Origin: Actinostola sp. cb2023
Taxonomy: Eukaryota; Cnidaria; Anthozoa; Actiniaria; Actinostolidae
Direction: 5' to 3'
Assembly: GCA_033675265.1 (NCBI GenBank)
Contig: JAUJYZ010000458.1
Span: 124,001-188,000 of the forward strand
Length of the DNA stretch: 64,000 nucleotides
The position numbers and the translations under genes were made by a program. Below, piece by piece: positions 29,153-40,524 of this stretch (the first letter of the stretch is position 1; each line of letters begins with the position of its first letter). The notes under the pieces were generated by a model that was given only the letters and a program-made list of their open reading frames with translations, was not told where the DNA came from and did not search any database.

Positions 29153-32100
29153 TGTTGTTAGAGAAGAAGATAAAGTCAAATGAACACTAGAGAGAGAAGA
29201 TGAAAGACTACTAAAATTTTAGAAGGTTGTTGTTGCTGCGGATGTAAGACAAGGGGATGAAGTCAAATGAATAGAGAAAGAAAATGAAAGAAGAAAGAAG
29301 AAGTCACAGAAGGGCAATGAAATGAAAGGGAATAAATGGAAAGGGATTGTGCAGAAACGAAAACACAACAAGTGAAACAAAAAGAAGGGAAAGATCGAAA
29401 AGTTAAAGGTAGAAAAAGAGAGGAGAGGGAAAACAAGGGAAAAGAAAAATGAAAGGATAAATGAAAGTCTACAGGTGCGGATGCATGGTGGGGTGGGGGA
29501 AGTGGAGGGAGGAGGGGGCCGATGGGGGGGGAGGGGGAGGGGGGGGGGAGTTACTCTTACTTCCGAACGTTGCGATCAGACACCTTTGCATAATTAATTT
29601 GTAGAGGTAATCATATGGTTTTGAGTTCAATTTGGAAATAATTTGCACGAGTGTTTTTTTCAAAGAGTGTCAAAATTGCACGAGCCCGAAGGCCGGCGAG
29701 TGCAATTTGAGCTCTTTGAAAGACACACAAGTGCAAATTATTCCAAATTGAACGAGAAATCGTATGATTACCAATTAATAATATTCATTTAAAAAAAAAG
29801 TAATTTGCACTGCAGTGCATATTAAAGGTAATTTGCACTGCAGTGCAAATTACTTTTCAACTGCACTGCTCTAAGCCAATCAGAATCGAGTATTTTTTTC
29901 ATGTATATTATTAGGTCTTAAATAATGCTCATGACGTCATCATAAAGCATCATGAATATTCAATGAAGTTTGAATAGTATCTATACTGACCATGATATAA
30001 GGCTGATTAGTTACCATGGCAGCAGAGGGTTGCATAACTACATACTGTGGCTGTAGGACATAATCATTGACAATAAATTGTACTACATACAGGCCTGTGT
30101 ATTGGGAATATACTGTAGTTATTTTATAGTTCTTTTTGAAAAGGTATTTCATATCATACTTTTGCACAGTATAAACGATGACATTATTATTACTATCAGC
30201 ATATAATACAGTACATTAGAGTACAGCAGAGTACAGCACAATCGGCTATTTAAGCTATATTTACAAAACATAATGTCAAATTGTTTACATACATATATAC
30301 AGCTATTTCAAAAAAGGTTGGTGAAGGTTTTGTTGCATCTTGCATACCAAGCCCAAAATGCACTATGGGCGATGTGAATGGAATTAGCGAAAGGCCACAA
30401 CAAGATGGACACTGGAATTTTCCCAAACTTTGTCTTCGCAATATGGAGCCGGCATATTTTCTTGTGTATGTCCATCCTGACACTATTTACATATGATCCA
30501 CATTACATTTCGGGCTTGAGATGCAACAAAACCTTCGCCAACCTTTTTTTGAAATAGCTGTATGTCTAAAGGTAAATCTAAGACAATTGCAATGTTCAGA
30601 TACTTGATAAAATATTAAAGACCATTCATACTTATTAAAATACAAGTTTACCTACCTGTTGCTGCTGGTTGCTAGGTACATATACCTGGTTACTAGGGGC
30701 CACTGGTGCATTACTGCCTTGTGCCACGACGTAAACTGCAGGCTATAATTTAATAATATAATAATTTCCAAGTCATTAATATGTATTATTATCTGATTGA
30801 CACGGTTTTCTTTGTTCTTTGTAGGGTTTTATATCCCATTCCGTCATTACGGACTCACGCTATTTTGGTAAGTATAGAGTGACATTAAAACATGTTTTTT
30901 CATTTTTCCCTGACTAATTAGGCACATCTTTTGTAGGCTGGTTCACGTTTGTGTTTACCGAGGATCCTTCAGGTATTGTGGGGTTTTGAATACATTTTAT
31001 AGTCGAACTATGACCATCAGAGTACCGTGTTGGTACTCTGTGTTGGCCCGTGTTGGCCCGATGTGATGACCTACATATACTTTATTGAATACTCCGCCCC
31101 GTAGGGTTATACAATGCCTCCAAGTTCAACGTTTAGCGATAGACAACTTCTTTTGAAGGACAAGCAATTCCCATTTGGGAACTTATTTTTTTTTTTTTTT
31201 TGAACTTATGAGCCAGCGGCTGCAAAGGGAAAACGGAGCCCCGTAAGGGGAATTATCGAAGGACAAACAAACACGGTACTCTGATGGTCATAGTTCGACT
31301 ATAAAATGTGTTCAAAACCACACAATACCTGAACGATTCTCGATAAACACAAACGTGACACAGGCTACAAAAGCTGTGCCTAATTAGTCGAGGAACATAA
31401 ATGAAAAAACATGTCATAGAGTCATTGGGCACCAGAGGGTCGTAGGGCGAGAGGGAGACCAAAGACAACGTGGAGAAGGACGGTGGAGAGTAAACAAAAT
31501 AAGGCAGGGTAGGCAAGCTGGAATGTCAATAAAGAAAGTGGTGGCGCTGAACATGCAGGAAAAGTTGGACAGATAATGTAAAGGCCTTATATATATGTGC
31601 CTACTGGAGCAAAGAGAGATCATTGATGATGACAACCCTGAAGAACGAAATAAGGCAGAGTGGGAAAGCTAGAATGCAGATAAAGTGGAATCAATGATGA
31701 CATGTATGCCATCTATCAACCTGAAGTGTCTGTTTATTCTTTTAATTTTCACTTGAGAATTTTAAGTTAAAACATTAAATAGTATACGGAAAATGGGTGC
31801 ATACGTGAGTGAGTGAAAGAGAAGGGGTGGGAAGGGAAGGGAAGGGCAAGGAAGGAGGAGGGAGAGTCAAGAAATGCCAAGAAACGCCCAACTGAATTCC
31901 TTGCAAAACCTTGTGATATAATGCAAAATTGAATTTATCACTAGGTGCTGTTTTCATCTCAAACAGTATACTTATAGTACATGTACCTGTTGTAAAGGTT
32001 GTTGTTGGACCTGAGGAACTACCTGGACTGCACATGTACGTTGGCCTGGTTGAGAATAATTAGGCTGACTTGCTTCATTAGCAAGCACATTATAAGGCCT

Positions 32101-35100
32101 CTGTCAAGAAAAAAAAACAGTATGTAAACACTGGTCAATATATTAAAACTGAAATATACTGAAGTCCCCAATAGTCGATCTAAGCACAAATGACAATCCA
32201 TGAAATATACAAATAAGATTTGTATGCAAAAAATGTGCTGGATGGCATCCAATGCAATTTCCATACAAATTATTTAATTCACTAATATCGAGCTGTTGTT
32301 TTAATTCATTTCTGGAGTTCATTCACTGCTGTTTGATTTAAGGTGGTTCTCGCATAATGAATGACCGCGGTTTGCAGTATTTTTTTAACTCGCTCGTTCC
32401 GCGTCAATATTGCTTGGATTTTATTGTGCTTAACACAAATACTAATTCAACTATTCTGCCTTTCGAAGGTGTATTCAAAATTATCATTGTAAGCCGCGTT
32501 TGTGAATGCCAGCTGATATTCAAACGACACTATTTTCACTAAAACTGCTGCCAAGCGTTATTCCTATTTTTGTTAAACTTCGTGAACGGCCTTTTAAGGT
32601 CCCTAGTAATGTTCTGACGAGGTAAGATAAAAATTGTTCGAGCCGAAATCACGTAACAACCGACAGGTCCAAATTTTGACAACAAAAATATGAATTGGTG
32701 ATTTGGTCATTCATTATGCGGGAACCACCTTAACGGACATACATGTATATATGGCCTATACACTCAAAAGCACATTTACACATTTGCACATTTACACATT
32801 TGCACATTTGCACATTCGCAACATCACCTGTATATTTATTTTGCGCAAGTGGAACCCAGAGTCAATAGATTCAGTAGAAGGATACTGCCATAAGAATGCC
32901 GCGGCCTTATACAGAAGATTTCAGGTGGAGAGTTGTATTTCAGCGCTTGTAATTATATAAAAGTGCAAATGTGTAAATGTGCAAATGTGTAAATGTGCTT
33001 TTCCAAGGTGGGCAACCTTTCTGCAATTAGGTGTATATTGGCATTAATTAATTACAATCATTGTATTTACTCACTCTGCCTTGTTGCGGTGGATGGCCAA
33101 ATACCATCTGATCCTTATCCAGGAAGGCCAACCAACCACCAATAAACATTTCAGCCAAACACAGGCACATAATCACTGACAAAATGCCCTGTCTTGTGTC
33201 ATCATCCGTTTGAACATCAAGTGGACTTAGCAGCTCTGGAGGTGTAATTGAAGGTTCTGGAGACATGTTATTTATTGATTCTATAACAGCTTCACGCCAG
33301 CCAAGATAGGAGAGTACCACTCCATACATATAAAATGCCAGAAAGGAAAGTCCAATACACAAGGTATTAATGGCTCTGATAGCTGACACCTAGAAAACAA
33401 TTGGGGAGATTCAATGCCAATATATATAATGTATTTATATACCGTAGTATCCCGGTTATAAGCCCACCACCCCCGGTTATAAGCCCGCTGATTTATATAT
33501 ATTACCATTGAGGTACTGTACTGCAAGGTCGACTTCTCCCTTGCCTGAGGTATCCTCATTTACCCAGGGTCTCCTCTCGCCTGCTCGGTCTCGCCTCCCT
33601 TGCTTGGGGACCCTTCCCTTGTCCAGGGTCTCCTCAGTTGGCTGGAGTATCCTCCCTTGTCCAGAGTCCCCTCCTTTGCCAGGGTCCCCTCCCTTACTTA
33701 GGGTGTTCTCCCTTGCCCAGAGTCCCCTCCTTTGCCAGGGTCCCCTCGTTTGCCAGGGTAACTCCCTTCTTAGGGTCTCCTTCCTTGCCCAGGGTCTCCT
33801 CCATTGCTCAGGATCTCCTGCCATGCCCAGAGTCTCCTCCCATGCCAGGAGCCCATAAGTAGGAGCATCCATGCTTCATATTGGGTCTGTGGGACGGCGT
33901 AAGAACAAGTTTGGCTATTTTTAGAACATGAAATTGTAATTGACCAATCACTGTGCAGTTCCGGTTATAGAACATGTTCCGAGCTGTTGATCACGAGAAG
34001 CGAGCTGAGCTAAACATTTCGAAGTAGAAATGTTCTACAATGTATTTCGTGTTTAACTACTGCAGAGAGACTGATTGAAGTTCGTAAACAAGGATAATAG
34101 AAATGGATTTGTCAGTCATTGATCTGCAGTTTTAATATAGCGAAGACTCAAAATAGGGTTTCGACTGAATCCCAGAGACAACTACTATTAATGATATGGC
34201 GATTTGGTGTGTCTCAACTGTGAATATTTATTTTACGAAACAAATCTAAAGCATACATGTATAAATTAAAGTACAGCATTTTAGACGTAAAAATAGTACC
34301 ATACGCATAATAATCTAGTTGTCTCTGGGATTCAGAGAAACCATATTTTGATTCAATCTTCAATTATTATCTTCGCCCGGGTCTTCGCTAACTGCAGATC
34401 AATGACTGACAAATCCATTTATATTAATTATCCTTGTTTACGAACTTCAATCAGTTTCTCCGCAGTAGTTAGACATGAAATACATTATAGAACATTTCTA
34501 CTTCAAAATGTTTCAGTGAAAAACATCAGTATTGTAATTTTATTTGCAGCAATTTTAGCTTCTCGCTTCTCGTGACCAACAACTCCGAACGTGTTCTATG
34601 ACCGGAAGTGCACAGTGATTGGTCAATTTCGTGTTCTAAAAATAGCCGAACTTGTTCTTACGCCGTCCCAGATTATAATGCTACATGGATGCTCCTACTT
34701 ATGGGCTCCTGCCCATGCCCAGGGTCTCCTCCCAGGCCCAGGGTCTCCTCCCTTGCCCGGGGTCTTCTCCCTTGCCCAGATACTCCTCCCTTGCCCAAGG
34801 TCTTCTCCATGCCCAGGGACTCCTCCCTTGCCCAGGGACTCCTCCCTTGCCCAGGGTATCCTCCCTTGCCCATGGAATCCTCCCATGTCCAGGTTCTCCT
34901 CCATTGCCCAGGGTCTCCTCCATCGGTCCAGGAACTCCTCCCTTACCCATGCAGGCTGTCCTCCCTTGACCAGGGTGTCCTCCCAGTCCCAGGGTCTCCT
35001 CCCATGCCCAGGGTCTCCTCCCATGTCCAGGGTCTCCTCCCATGTCCAGGGTCTCCTCCCATGCCCAGGGTCTCCTCCCATGTCCAGGGTCTCCTCCCAT

Positions 35101-38100
35101 GTCCAGGGTCTCCTCCCATGCCCAGGGTCTACTCGCCTGCCTGGGTTATCCTCCCTTGTCCAGGGTCACCTTCATTACTTGGGGTACTCTAGCTCCTCCC
35201 TGGCCCTGGGTCACCTCCGGCCTTGCCCAGGGGGCTCCTCCCCTGCCTAGGGTCCCCCAGGGGATGCTTATGATACAGTATACAATGCATAATTTATGAA
35301 CTAAAATGTATTATGACAACAATAATTATCAAGAGAAATAACAATAACATATAATAATTATAATAATATAATTAATTTAATTTAATTTAATTTATCAAGC
35401 GCAACAATCCATGCAATGTTCAAATGTGCTGGGAATAGTAGGATGTAAAATCGTATGAAAAACTGACCAAACATATGAAGAATATTACTAACCTCATTGA
35501 CATCAGAGAAGCCTTGTCGCTTGTTGTGACGGCCAATAACCAGGCCAGTAAGCCCACCAATACCAACCTACAATAATATTTAAAATATTTAAATAAATAA
35601 ATTACAGTTAGAAGAAACATTAATACATTCTTAGTTGGAAGTTTGAGGGGGGTGGGGGAGGTGGAGAACAGGAGGGGTGGGGTGGGGGAGAACATGCGGG
35701 GGTGGTGGAGAACAGGATCACTTGCTATGAATTTTAATATAGCGATACTAAGTGCATATAATGTCCATATACACCTATTTCAAAAATCGTTGTCGCAGCC
35801 GAAGCAACCGTCAACACTCCAAGACTGCAAAGCATTTTGGTATTGCTATTTTCTGTTTAAATTTATAGCAGTAATGCTAGTGAGGACACGACTCTCACAC
35901 TCACTTCTTCGTAATTTTCCTCGTGATTCAGTTGTGGTCATTGTAAATAGTTATCATGAATGTACAGTCGTTTGCAAAATACTTGACACAAATAGGTTTT
36001 TTTATACCTATATTTCAGAAATGTGACGCTGAGCCTGAAATATTTATCATAGAACTCCAAAACCCACTCCCCCCACTACAATGTTGAGTAGTGAACACGA
36101 CGCAGTAGATCGACATCGCTCTCAATCAACATTGAAAGGGGGAGGGGGGGGGGGGGGGGGGGGGTAGTGTGTCAAGCTATTTTGCAAACGATTGTAGTTT
36201 TTCAGCTCATTGACTGTTTGGAAGCGAACGTTGCACATTTTTTTTAATGAGAATGCTTGATGCCTGCTCTTGTTCAACGGGTTTAGTACCTGCACCAACA
36301 CGTTTGTAGTCATATTGGGTTTAACTTTAATTATCACCTGAGCTACCACTTCAGCTTTCCATTTAATAATGATGTGTCACAAACACATGCAACCAAATTT
36401 ATCTCTGAATAAATTAATTACGAGTAAAATTACCGAAATCCTTTGCAGTCTTGGAGTGTTGACTGTTAATTGCTTCGGCTGCGACAACCATTTTTGAAAT
36501 AGATGTATATACATGTACGGTATGCATGTACAGAAATGAAACTTCACTTAAAATCTCTATGATAATATATTGTTTCGGTCTCAGCATAAATAATAACAAG
36601 ACGCTCAATGAGCGTTCACTCGGGCATTGTGAAAAGGAAAATGTCAGTTGTTCGAGGAAGTACTTGAAAATGAATGCCAGTTGGTTGAAGAACAAGGACA
36701 ATGTCAGCTGCGCGAGGAGAGACCTGACAATGACTGACAGTTGCGTGACGAGGGAGACTATGTATATACATGTATGTGTCGAGTTCATTTGATTTGCCTT
36801 TGAGTTCATTTGATTACCTTTTGACTTTGAGTTCAATTGATTTGATTTTGATGAGTTTGTGTAAAGGCCCCCTCTCTAGCTTCAGATCCCGAAACGTCGA
36901 GTTTGGAATCGAGTTCGGGTTCGAGTTACGGTTCGAACGTCGAATAAAACAAGGACATCTTCTTCAATACAATATAATTTCTCTGACGTCATGACAATCA
37001 GTGACAGTTGAGTGACGAGGGAGACTATTAGTCCGGTGAGTACGAACATGATACGTCTTGAGGTTGCATAGGTCAGATGGTTCCGATAACGGCCTCGCGT
37101 TTTTTTTAAAAAAAATATATTTTAAGCGAGCTTCTAGTCCTTTTACCACTTCTAGTCATTGAACGATGAACTAGAATCCTGACCTTTTAATAGCTTGAAG
37201 ATCTACAGCTGTTTTCAAAACTAAGATTCATAATCTACTTGAGTCCTGTGTCTCCTTTATCTTTTCAAATCTGCGGAGTAATCTTGAAACTCCGGATACG
37301 ATTAAATACGTCGCATAGTCGTCATTTTGAAGCCGAACAAAACTACTACTACCGAAATCCGCATTTTCTAACTCGGGCGGCCTGCGGCCTGGGCCCGAGT
37401 AATAATTGCATTATTACTCGATCGTGCCCAGGCCTAATGGCCGGCACGAGGTATAAAATACAGCGAGTATTTTTTTTTTGTTTTTGTTTTCAATGTCAGA
37501 AAATCGCAAAATTGTGCAATATCCGGTCACATGCTATCGAGACGACATTTGTATTTTAGACAAAGCGATCGAGGAAGGCTTCGGCGATTCATGTGGAATT
37601 TTACGAGCGAAACTTGCACTTTTTACTCGTCGGAGTGTTAAGTTGAATGTTAAAGACGAGAAGATCTTCTAATTTGAGATCGCCAACCCTTCGATCGTGT
37701 CTTACGAAGTCGTAGAAGATGACTATTTTGGACTCGCCACACGAACTGATGACCAACAATACCAACCCAGGATCCTCATCAGTCTCACGGGTGACTTAAA
37801 CTTTATCGAAATGAGTGTATACAAACTTGAAGTTAACTGAAACATTACAAACCTAGCATGGAGGCTGGATAACTGATCCGATCCAGAACGGCAAAAGATA
37901 AAATGTAGTTGAAAGCAATGAGACTTACGGGGAGACTGACGAACACAATCAAGATTATATTTAACAATTAGACTACGAGTTCGAGTTTTCTATGAGTGAG
38001 TAGTCAACGAGGCGCGTAGCGTCGAGTTGATCACTATTTGAACTCATAGAAAACGAGAACGAGTTGTCTAATTGTTTTAGTAGAAACCAACTAGCATATT

Positions 38101-39639
38101 ACCTTCGATTTCATATACCAATATTTATTAATTTTTCGCTTTGTTTTTGTTCAAAACGCCGGCTGTTTCGCTACTCGCTATCTATCACGCAATAGATAGT
38201 GAGTACGTTAGCCAATCAGATTACTGGATTCGTAATTAGTATGCTAGTTGGTAATTGCAGAAACGTTGTATTATACATTTATACAAATACAGCAATTTCA
38301 AAAAATGTTGAAAACTGAATACTGCATACTGAATAGTGCATTCCTAGTGCGGGCCTCGTTATTTTGAAATAAAAAGTAAATATACAGCGATTTGTTCGCC
38401 ATATGGAGCTAGTATATTGTTTCTGATGGAATACACAAAAAATAAAATAAATTATTATTATTTATATTACTTTAGACAATAAAACACAAGTCCCATAATG
38501 CATTTCGGTCTTGGAATACACTATATTCAGTATCAACGTTTTTTGAAATTGCTGTATACAAATATCTAATGAGATGCAAAATGTTAAACATGCTAAAATA
38601 CAACAGTTTGTGACCTTTAGGTCAAATCTGTGAACGATCTTCCGCTCGATCATTCGATCAGACTGACAAAGGCTGTTCACACTTGACGTACATCTCGTAC
38701 GTTCTACTCCACTGAGTCGGACAGCTGAATTAGAATGAAAGCAATCAGCTTCAAATGCATAGTCAAAGTCGCTATTAAAAAAATGGTGAAAGGGTAAAGC
38801 ATTCAAATTTTAAATTGGCACAGGAGTCAACTATCTTTAGAAAGAGCCGGGAGAACTGAGAGCCCGTTCATCATTGAGACTATAAAATCTGATCCATTGT
38901 CGAACCGATGTGAATATATTATTCCTTCCGCTGCCAGTAGACGGTTTACCGAACGTCAGTAATCGAACAAAATCGGACTGATTCAGTTCGATTACGTTCG
39001 AACGACTCGACCGATTGAGTTCGATTGAGTCCGATTGACTAGATAGGATCCTATAGAATTCGAGTGAGTTCGATTGCATGGTTCTATAAAATACAATAGC
39101 CTGAAAGTATGGGTGGTTTTACTGTAACGTCTGCAACGCTATAGCTAGTACTTCCGGCTCTGTATATAAGTATTAAAGCAACTTAAAATAGGTACTTCAC
39201 TCCCCCCTCAACAAATCTAGACAAAAGAAAAATCAAAACTTCCTTTGGCCTTCAAACTGTACTTAAATAAAACTACACAATCCTGTCTCAGTGAAGTGTA
39301 ACGTCTGTAACGAAGAACTGACGTCCATATAGTTCTCAAGGGGCAGCCTGAATTGCATTACAAATGTAGAGTAGAAGACAGTCGCTGGCAACGCTGGCCA
39401 CACACTTCTAGTAGTTAACAAGTGAGTACTGATAGAAATACAAACCCAGGTACTGGTTCTAAGACTATCATTACTAAATCAACCCCGGGAAATCAACCTA
39501 CCAATATTCCAGTCCATATCGGTAACATCAGGAAACTGATCTGGACTGCCACAGCCGTCCGATCGACGATACCAAATGAAAACATGAGCAGACCGATGAG
39601 GAGTTGAAGAGAACACAGAATAGTGAAGACTGCAGCCAT
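28538..39639 (-). CDS. tetraspan (MS4A-like) gene, copy B, complete
   Basis: Eight phase-0 exons: 39639-39502, 35567-35493, 33389-33075, 32100-31987, 30742-30656, 30050-29991, 29151-29014 and 28630-28538. They encode 339 aa and all introns are GT-AG. Four hydrophobic segments lie at ~4-24, ~33-60, ~76-100 and ~139-160, as expected for an MS4A-like membrane protein with both ends cytoplasmic. The ~175-residue tail is rich in Gln, Pro, Asn and Val, with repeated YVV(M/A)Q-type motifs and a run of about 14 Gln at the start of exon 7, and it ends RQRKDSGEVC. There is no signal peptide other than TM1. The gene is the middle member of a tandem array with the same orientation throughout. The stop lies against a CAGT/CAAT microsatellite; no clear AATAAA follows. 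Assignment to MS4A rests on topology and the PIWTGIL TM2 motif. Other tetraspan families remain possible. Confidence 0.8.
28683..28994. mobile_element. foldback FB3 in copy B intron 7
   Basis: Arms of ~115 bp begin ATGAGGGTTGATCATG and include GCTGGAAAGAGCTC, around a short loop. Same position in copy C (44833-45147), so it predates the B/C duplication. Confidence 0.8.
29014..29151 (-). CDS. copy B exon 7 (polyglutamine)
   Basis: 46 codons: about 14 Gln (CAG then CAA), then PCYVTVHNPMAAGNMQTPSN to GQEP; donor GTAAGT. The acceptor lies within the CAG run, so the exact Gln number is uncertain by a few codons. Confidence 0.8.
29155..29600 (-). other. purine-rich part of copy B intron 6
   Basis: GAAA/GGAA-rich (plus strand), then a G-run tract at 29490-29560. 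Collinear with copy C 45320-45800. Confidence 0.6.
29601..29913. mobile_element. copy B-specific insertion in intron 6
   Basis: Copy C reads TAATTAATTTGGTCTTAAAT without interruption; copy B has ~310 bp between TTTAATTT-like and GGTCTTAAAT. It contains two palindromes: ~29630-29765 with apex CCCGAAGGCCGGCG, and ~29813-29865 built on AATTTGCACTGCAGTGCA. Confidence 0.65.
29991..30050 (-). CDS. copy B exon 6
   Basis: 20 codons, PQYVVMQPSAAMVTNQPYIM; acceptor CCTACAG, donor GTCAGT. Only the Val/Ala at residue 13 differs from copy C. Confidence 0.8.
30300..30560. mobile_element. TA-flanked palindromic MITE in copy B intron 5
   Basis: Ends CAGCTATTTCAAAAAAGGTT and complement; TA outside both. Arms include GTTTTGTTGCATCTTGC. 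Empty site in copy C at about 46196-46210. Confidence 0.8.
30656..30742 (-). CDS. copy B exon 5
   Basis: 29 codons, PAVYVVAQGSNAPVAPSNQ to QQQQ; donor GTAGGT. Confidence 0.85.
30876..31425. mobile_element. foldback FB1 in copy B intron 4
   Basis: Counterpart of 8008-8553, with the same arms and centre; the interior has small indels including a T-run near 31190. Confidence 0.8.
31437..31740 (+). pseudogene. LINE 3' remnant, copy B
   Basis: Reverse-transcriptase tail remnant, with TGGAGAAGGACGGTGGAGAG and GTCAATAAAGAAAGTGG, followed by a second partial repeat at 31640-31690. Frame broken. Confidence 0.6.
31987..32100 (-). CDS. copy B exon 4
   Basis: 38 codons, RPYNVLANEASQPNYSQPGQ to QQPLQQ; acceptor CTTGACAG, donor GTACAT. 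Confidence 0.85.
32342..32729. mobile_element. 388-bp MITE with TTAA flanks, copy B intron 3
   Basis: TIRs GGTGGTTCTCGCATAATGAA / complement, TTAA outside both. Copy C retains the GATTTAAGG site without the element. TTAA duplication is the piggyBac signature. Confidence 0.75.
32765..33004. repeat. inverted repeat whose arms are tandem 16-mers
   Basis: AAAAGCACATTTACACATTT on the left and its complement at 32960-33003 enclose ~130 bp. The arms themselves repeat CACATTTACACATTTG. Confidence 0.7.
33075..33389 (-). CDS. copy B exon 3
   Basis: 105 codons; TM3, loop with PPELLSPLDVQTDDD, TM4. Two codons shorter than copy A in the loop. Confidence 0.9.
33533..33849 (+). repeat. intron-2 minisatellite, copy B block 1
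   Basis: Shorter version of 18553-19207, with fewer TTACTTAGGGTGTTCTCCC higher-order units. Confidence 0.9.
33838..34709. mobile_element. foldback FB2, copy B
   Basis: Counterpart of 19196-20062, nearly identical in sequence and position. Confidence 0.85.
34693..35265 (+). repeat. intron-2 minisatellite, copy B block 2
   Basis: About 570 bp of the same family, with a run of CTCCTCCCATGTCCAGGGT units at 35020-35120. Confidence 0.9.
35493..35567 (-). CDS. copy B exon 2
   Basis: 25 codons, VGIGGLTGLVIGRHNKRQGF to VNE. LT replaces FA of copies A and C. Confidence 0.85.
35772..36505. mobile_element. TA-flanked MITE-family member in copy B intron 1
   Basis: Ends CACCTATTTCAAAAATCGTT / complement; arms contain AACACTCCAAGACTGCAAAG. 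The interior (about 36180-36400) matches that of the copy C element (57848-58246) in the opposite orientation and includes a (G)n run at 36139-36163. Confidence 0.7.
37368..37460. repeat. GC-apex palindrome
   Basis: Complementary CTCGGGCGGCC...GGCCTGGGCCCGAGTAATAA units around ATTGCATTATTACTCG. Degenerate. Confidence 0.5.
37963..38077. repeat. GC-apex palindrome
   Basis: AACAATTAGACTACGAGTTC-type arms mirrored to TTGTCTAATTGTTTTA, centre CAACGAGGCGCGTAGCGTCG. Confidence 0.7.
38290..38554. mobile_element. TA-flanked palindromic MITE in copy B intron 1
   Basis: Ends CAGCAATTTCAAAAAATGTT and AACGTTTTTTGAAATTGCTG; TA outside. Arms with ACTGAATA words; interior unlike other members. Confidence 0.7.
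39502..39639 (-). CDS. copy B exon 1
   Basis: 46 codons, MAAVFTILCSLQLLIGLLMF to MLPIWTGIL; donor GTAGGT. Confidence 0.85.
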
Positions 39640-39797
39640 GTTTAACGTTAAATGTACCACGTTGTAGCTTCTGAAGTACGCTTCCTTAGCTTTTTCTTTG
39701 AAATATCCAGGTCTTTACTAGTCTCCCTCGCAGCCGTGTTCAGTGCGCGTTGCGTGACGACACTAAATACACATTGGTACCGTTCAACTTCCTGTTG

Positions 39798-40434
39798 ATA
39801 CCCTGCGAGCAGAGGTATTTTTCTACTCGCCCAGGAGAGCGACGACGAGAAAACAAACCTCTGCCGGCACCCGCGACTATTTCTGTTGAGCATGCGTGAA
39901 CGTGACGTAACAAGACAAGTAGCCCAAGCAGTATACTTTTAAAATTGTCTCAAAATGTAAAATTTGCTCAATAAACTGACATTGACACATTTATTTACAT
40001 TTATTTTGTGGTCTTTTGAAGTTCCGGAGCCATTTTGTGGTATTTTTAGCCATCTGAATCCTCCCCGTGAAAAATGACCGAAGGCAGGAAACTTTCATGG
40101 CGAGTGCCTCTCACTCAAATGCTTTCAACTCCGTAGAAAATTCACCCGAAGACCTATCATCCCGAAAGCCATTTAGATCGATAACTTTGCTTTCCATCCA
40201 TACCTAACAAAATATCTACCCAAATCGCCTTCAAGAAATAAACGGTATGTGACTCTCGCCTGTCATGTGCAAGATGACGTATGTGTCAAAAACCAGTTTT
40301 AACTGGTTTTTAATCCGATAACCCATAATTTTTTACATCCAGAAATGTGGATGTAAATAATCGGGTGCCGGCAGAGGTTTGTTTTCTCGTCGCTCTCCTG
40401 GGCGAGTAGAAAAGAACCTCTGCTCGCAGGGTAT
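39798..40434. mobile_element. 637-bp TIR element with 7-bp target duplication
   Basis: TIRs of ~75 bp begin ATACCCTGCGAGCAGAGGT; CCTGTTG flanks both ends. Copies A and C have the uninterrupted CTTCCTGTTACATG. Non-coding. Confidence 0.75.
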
Positions 40435-40446
40435 CCTGTTGAAGGA

Positions 40447-40524
40447 CATGCTCCAGAATCCAGCGGTGCTCTTCGGCGCGGGCTCGGATTCCGCGCCGAA
40501 GAGCACCGCTGGATTTTCGAGCAT
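40447..40524. repeat. strong hairpin, 34-bp arms
   Basis: CATGCTCCAGAATCCAGCGG... pairs with CCGCTGGATTTTCGAGCATG; apex GCGCGGGCTCGGATTCCGCGC. Confidence 0.75.

Larger units (their letters stand above)
35568..39501 (-). other. copy B intron 1
   Basis: 3.9 kb, much longer than in A, filled with insertions: a G-rich tract (35645-35715), the MITE at 35772-36505, degenerate GAGTTCATTTGATT and GACAATGTCAG repeats (36600-36870), palindromes at 37368-37460 and 37963-38077, a MITE at 38290-38554, and degenerate CGATTGAGTTCGATT repeats (38960-39075). No exon found. Confidence 0.55.
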
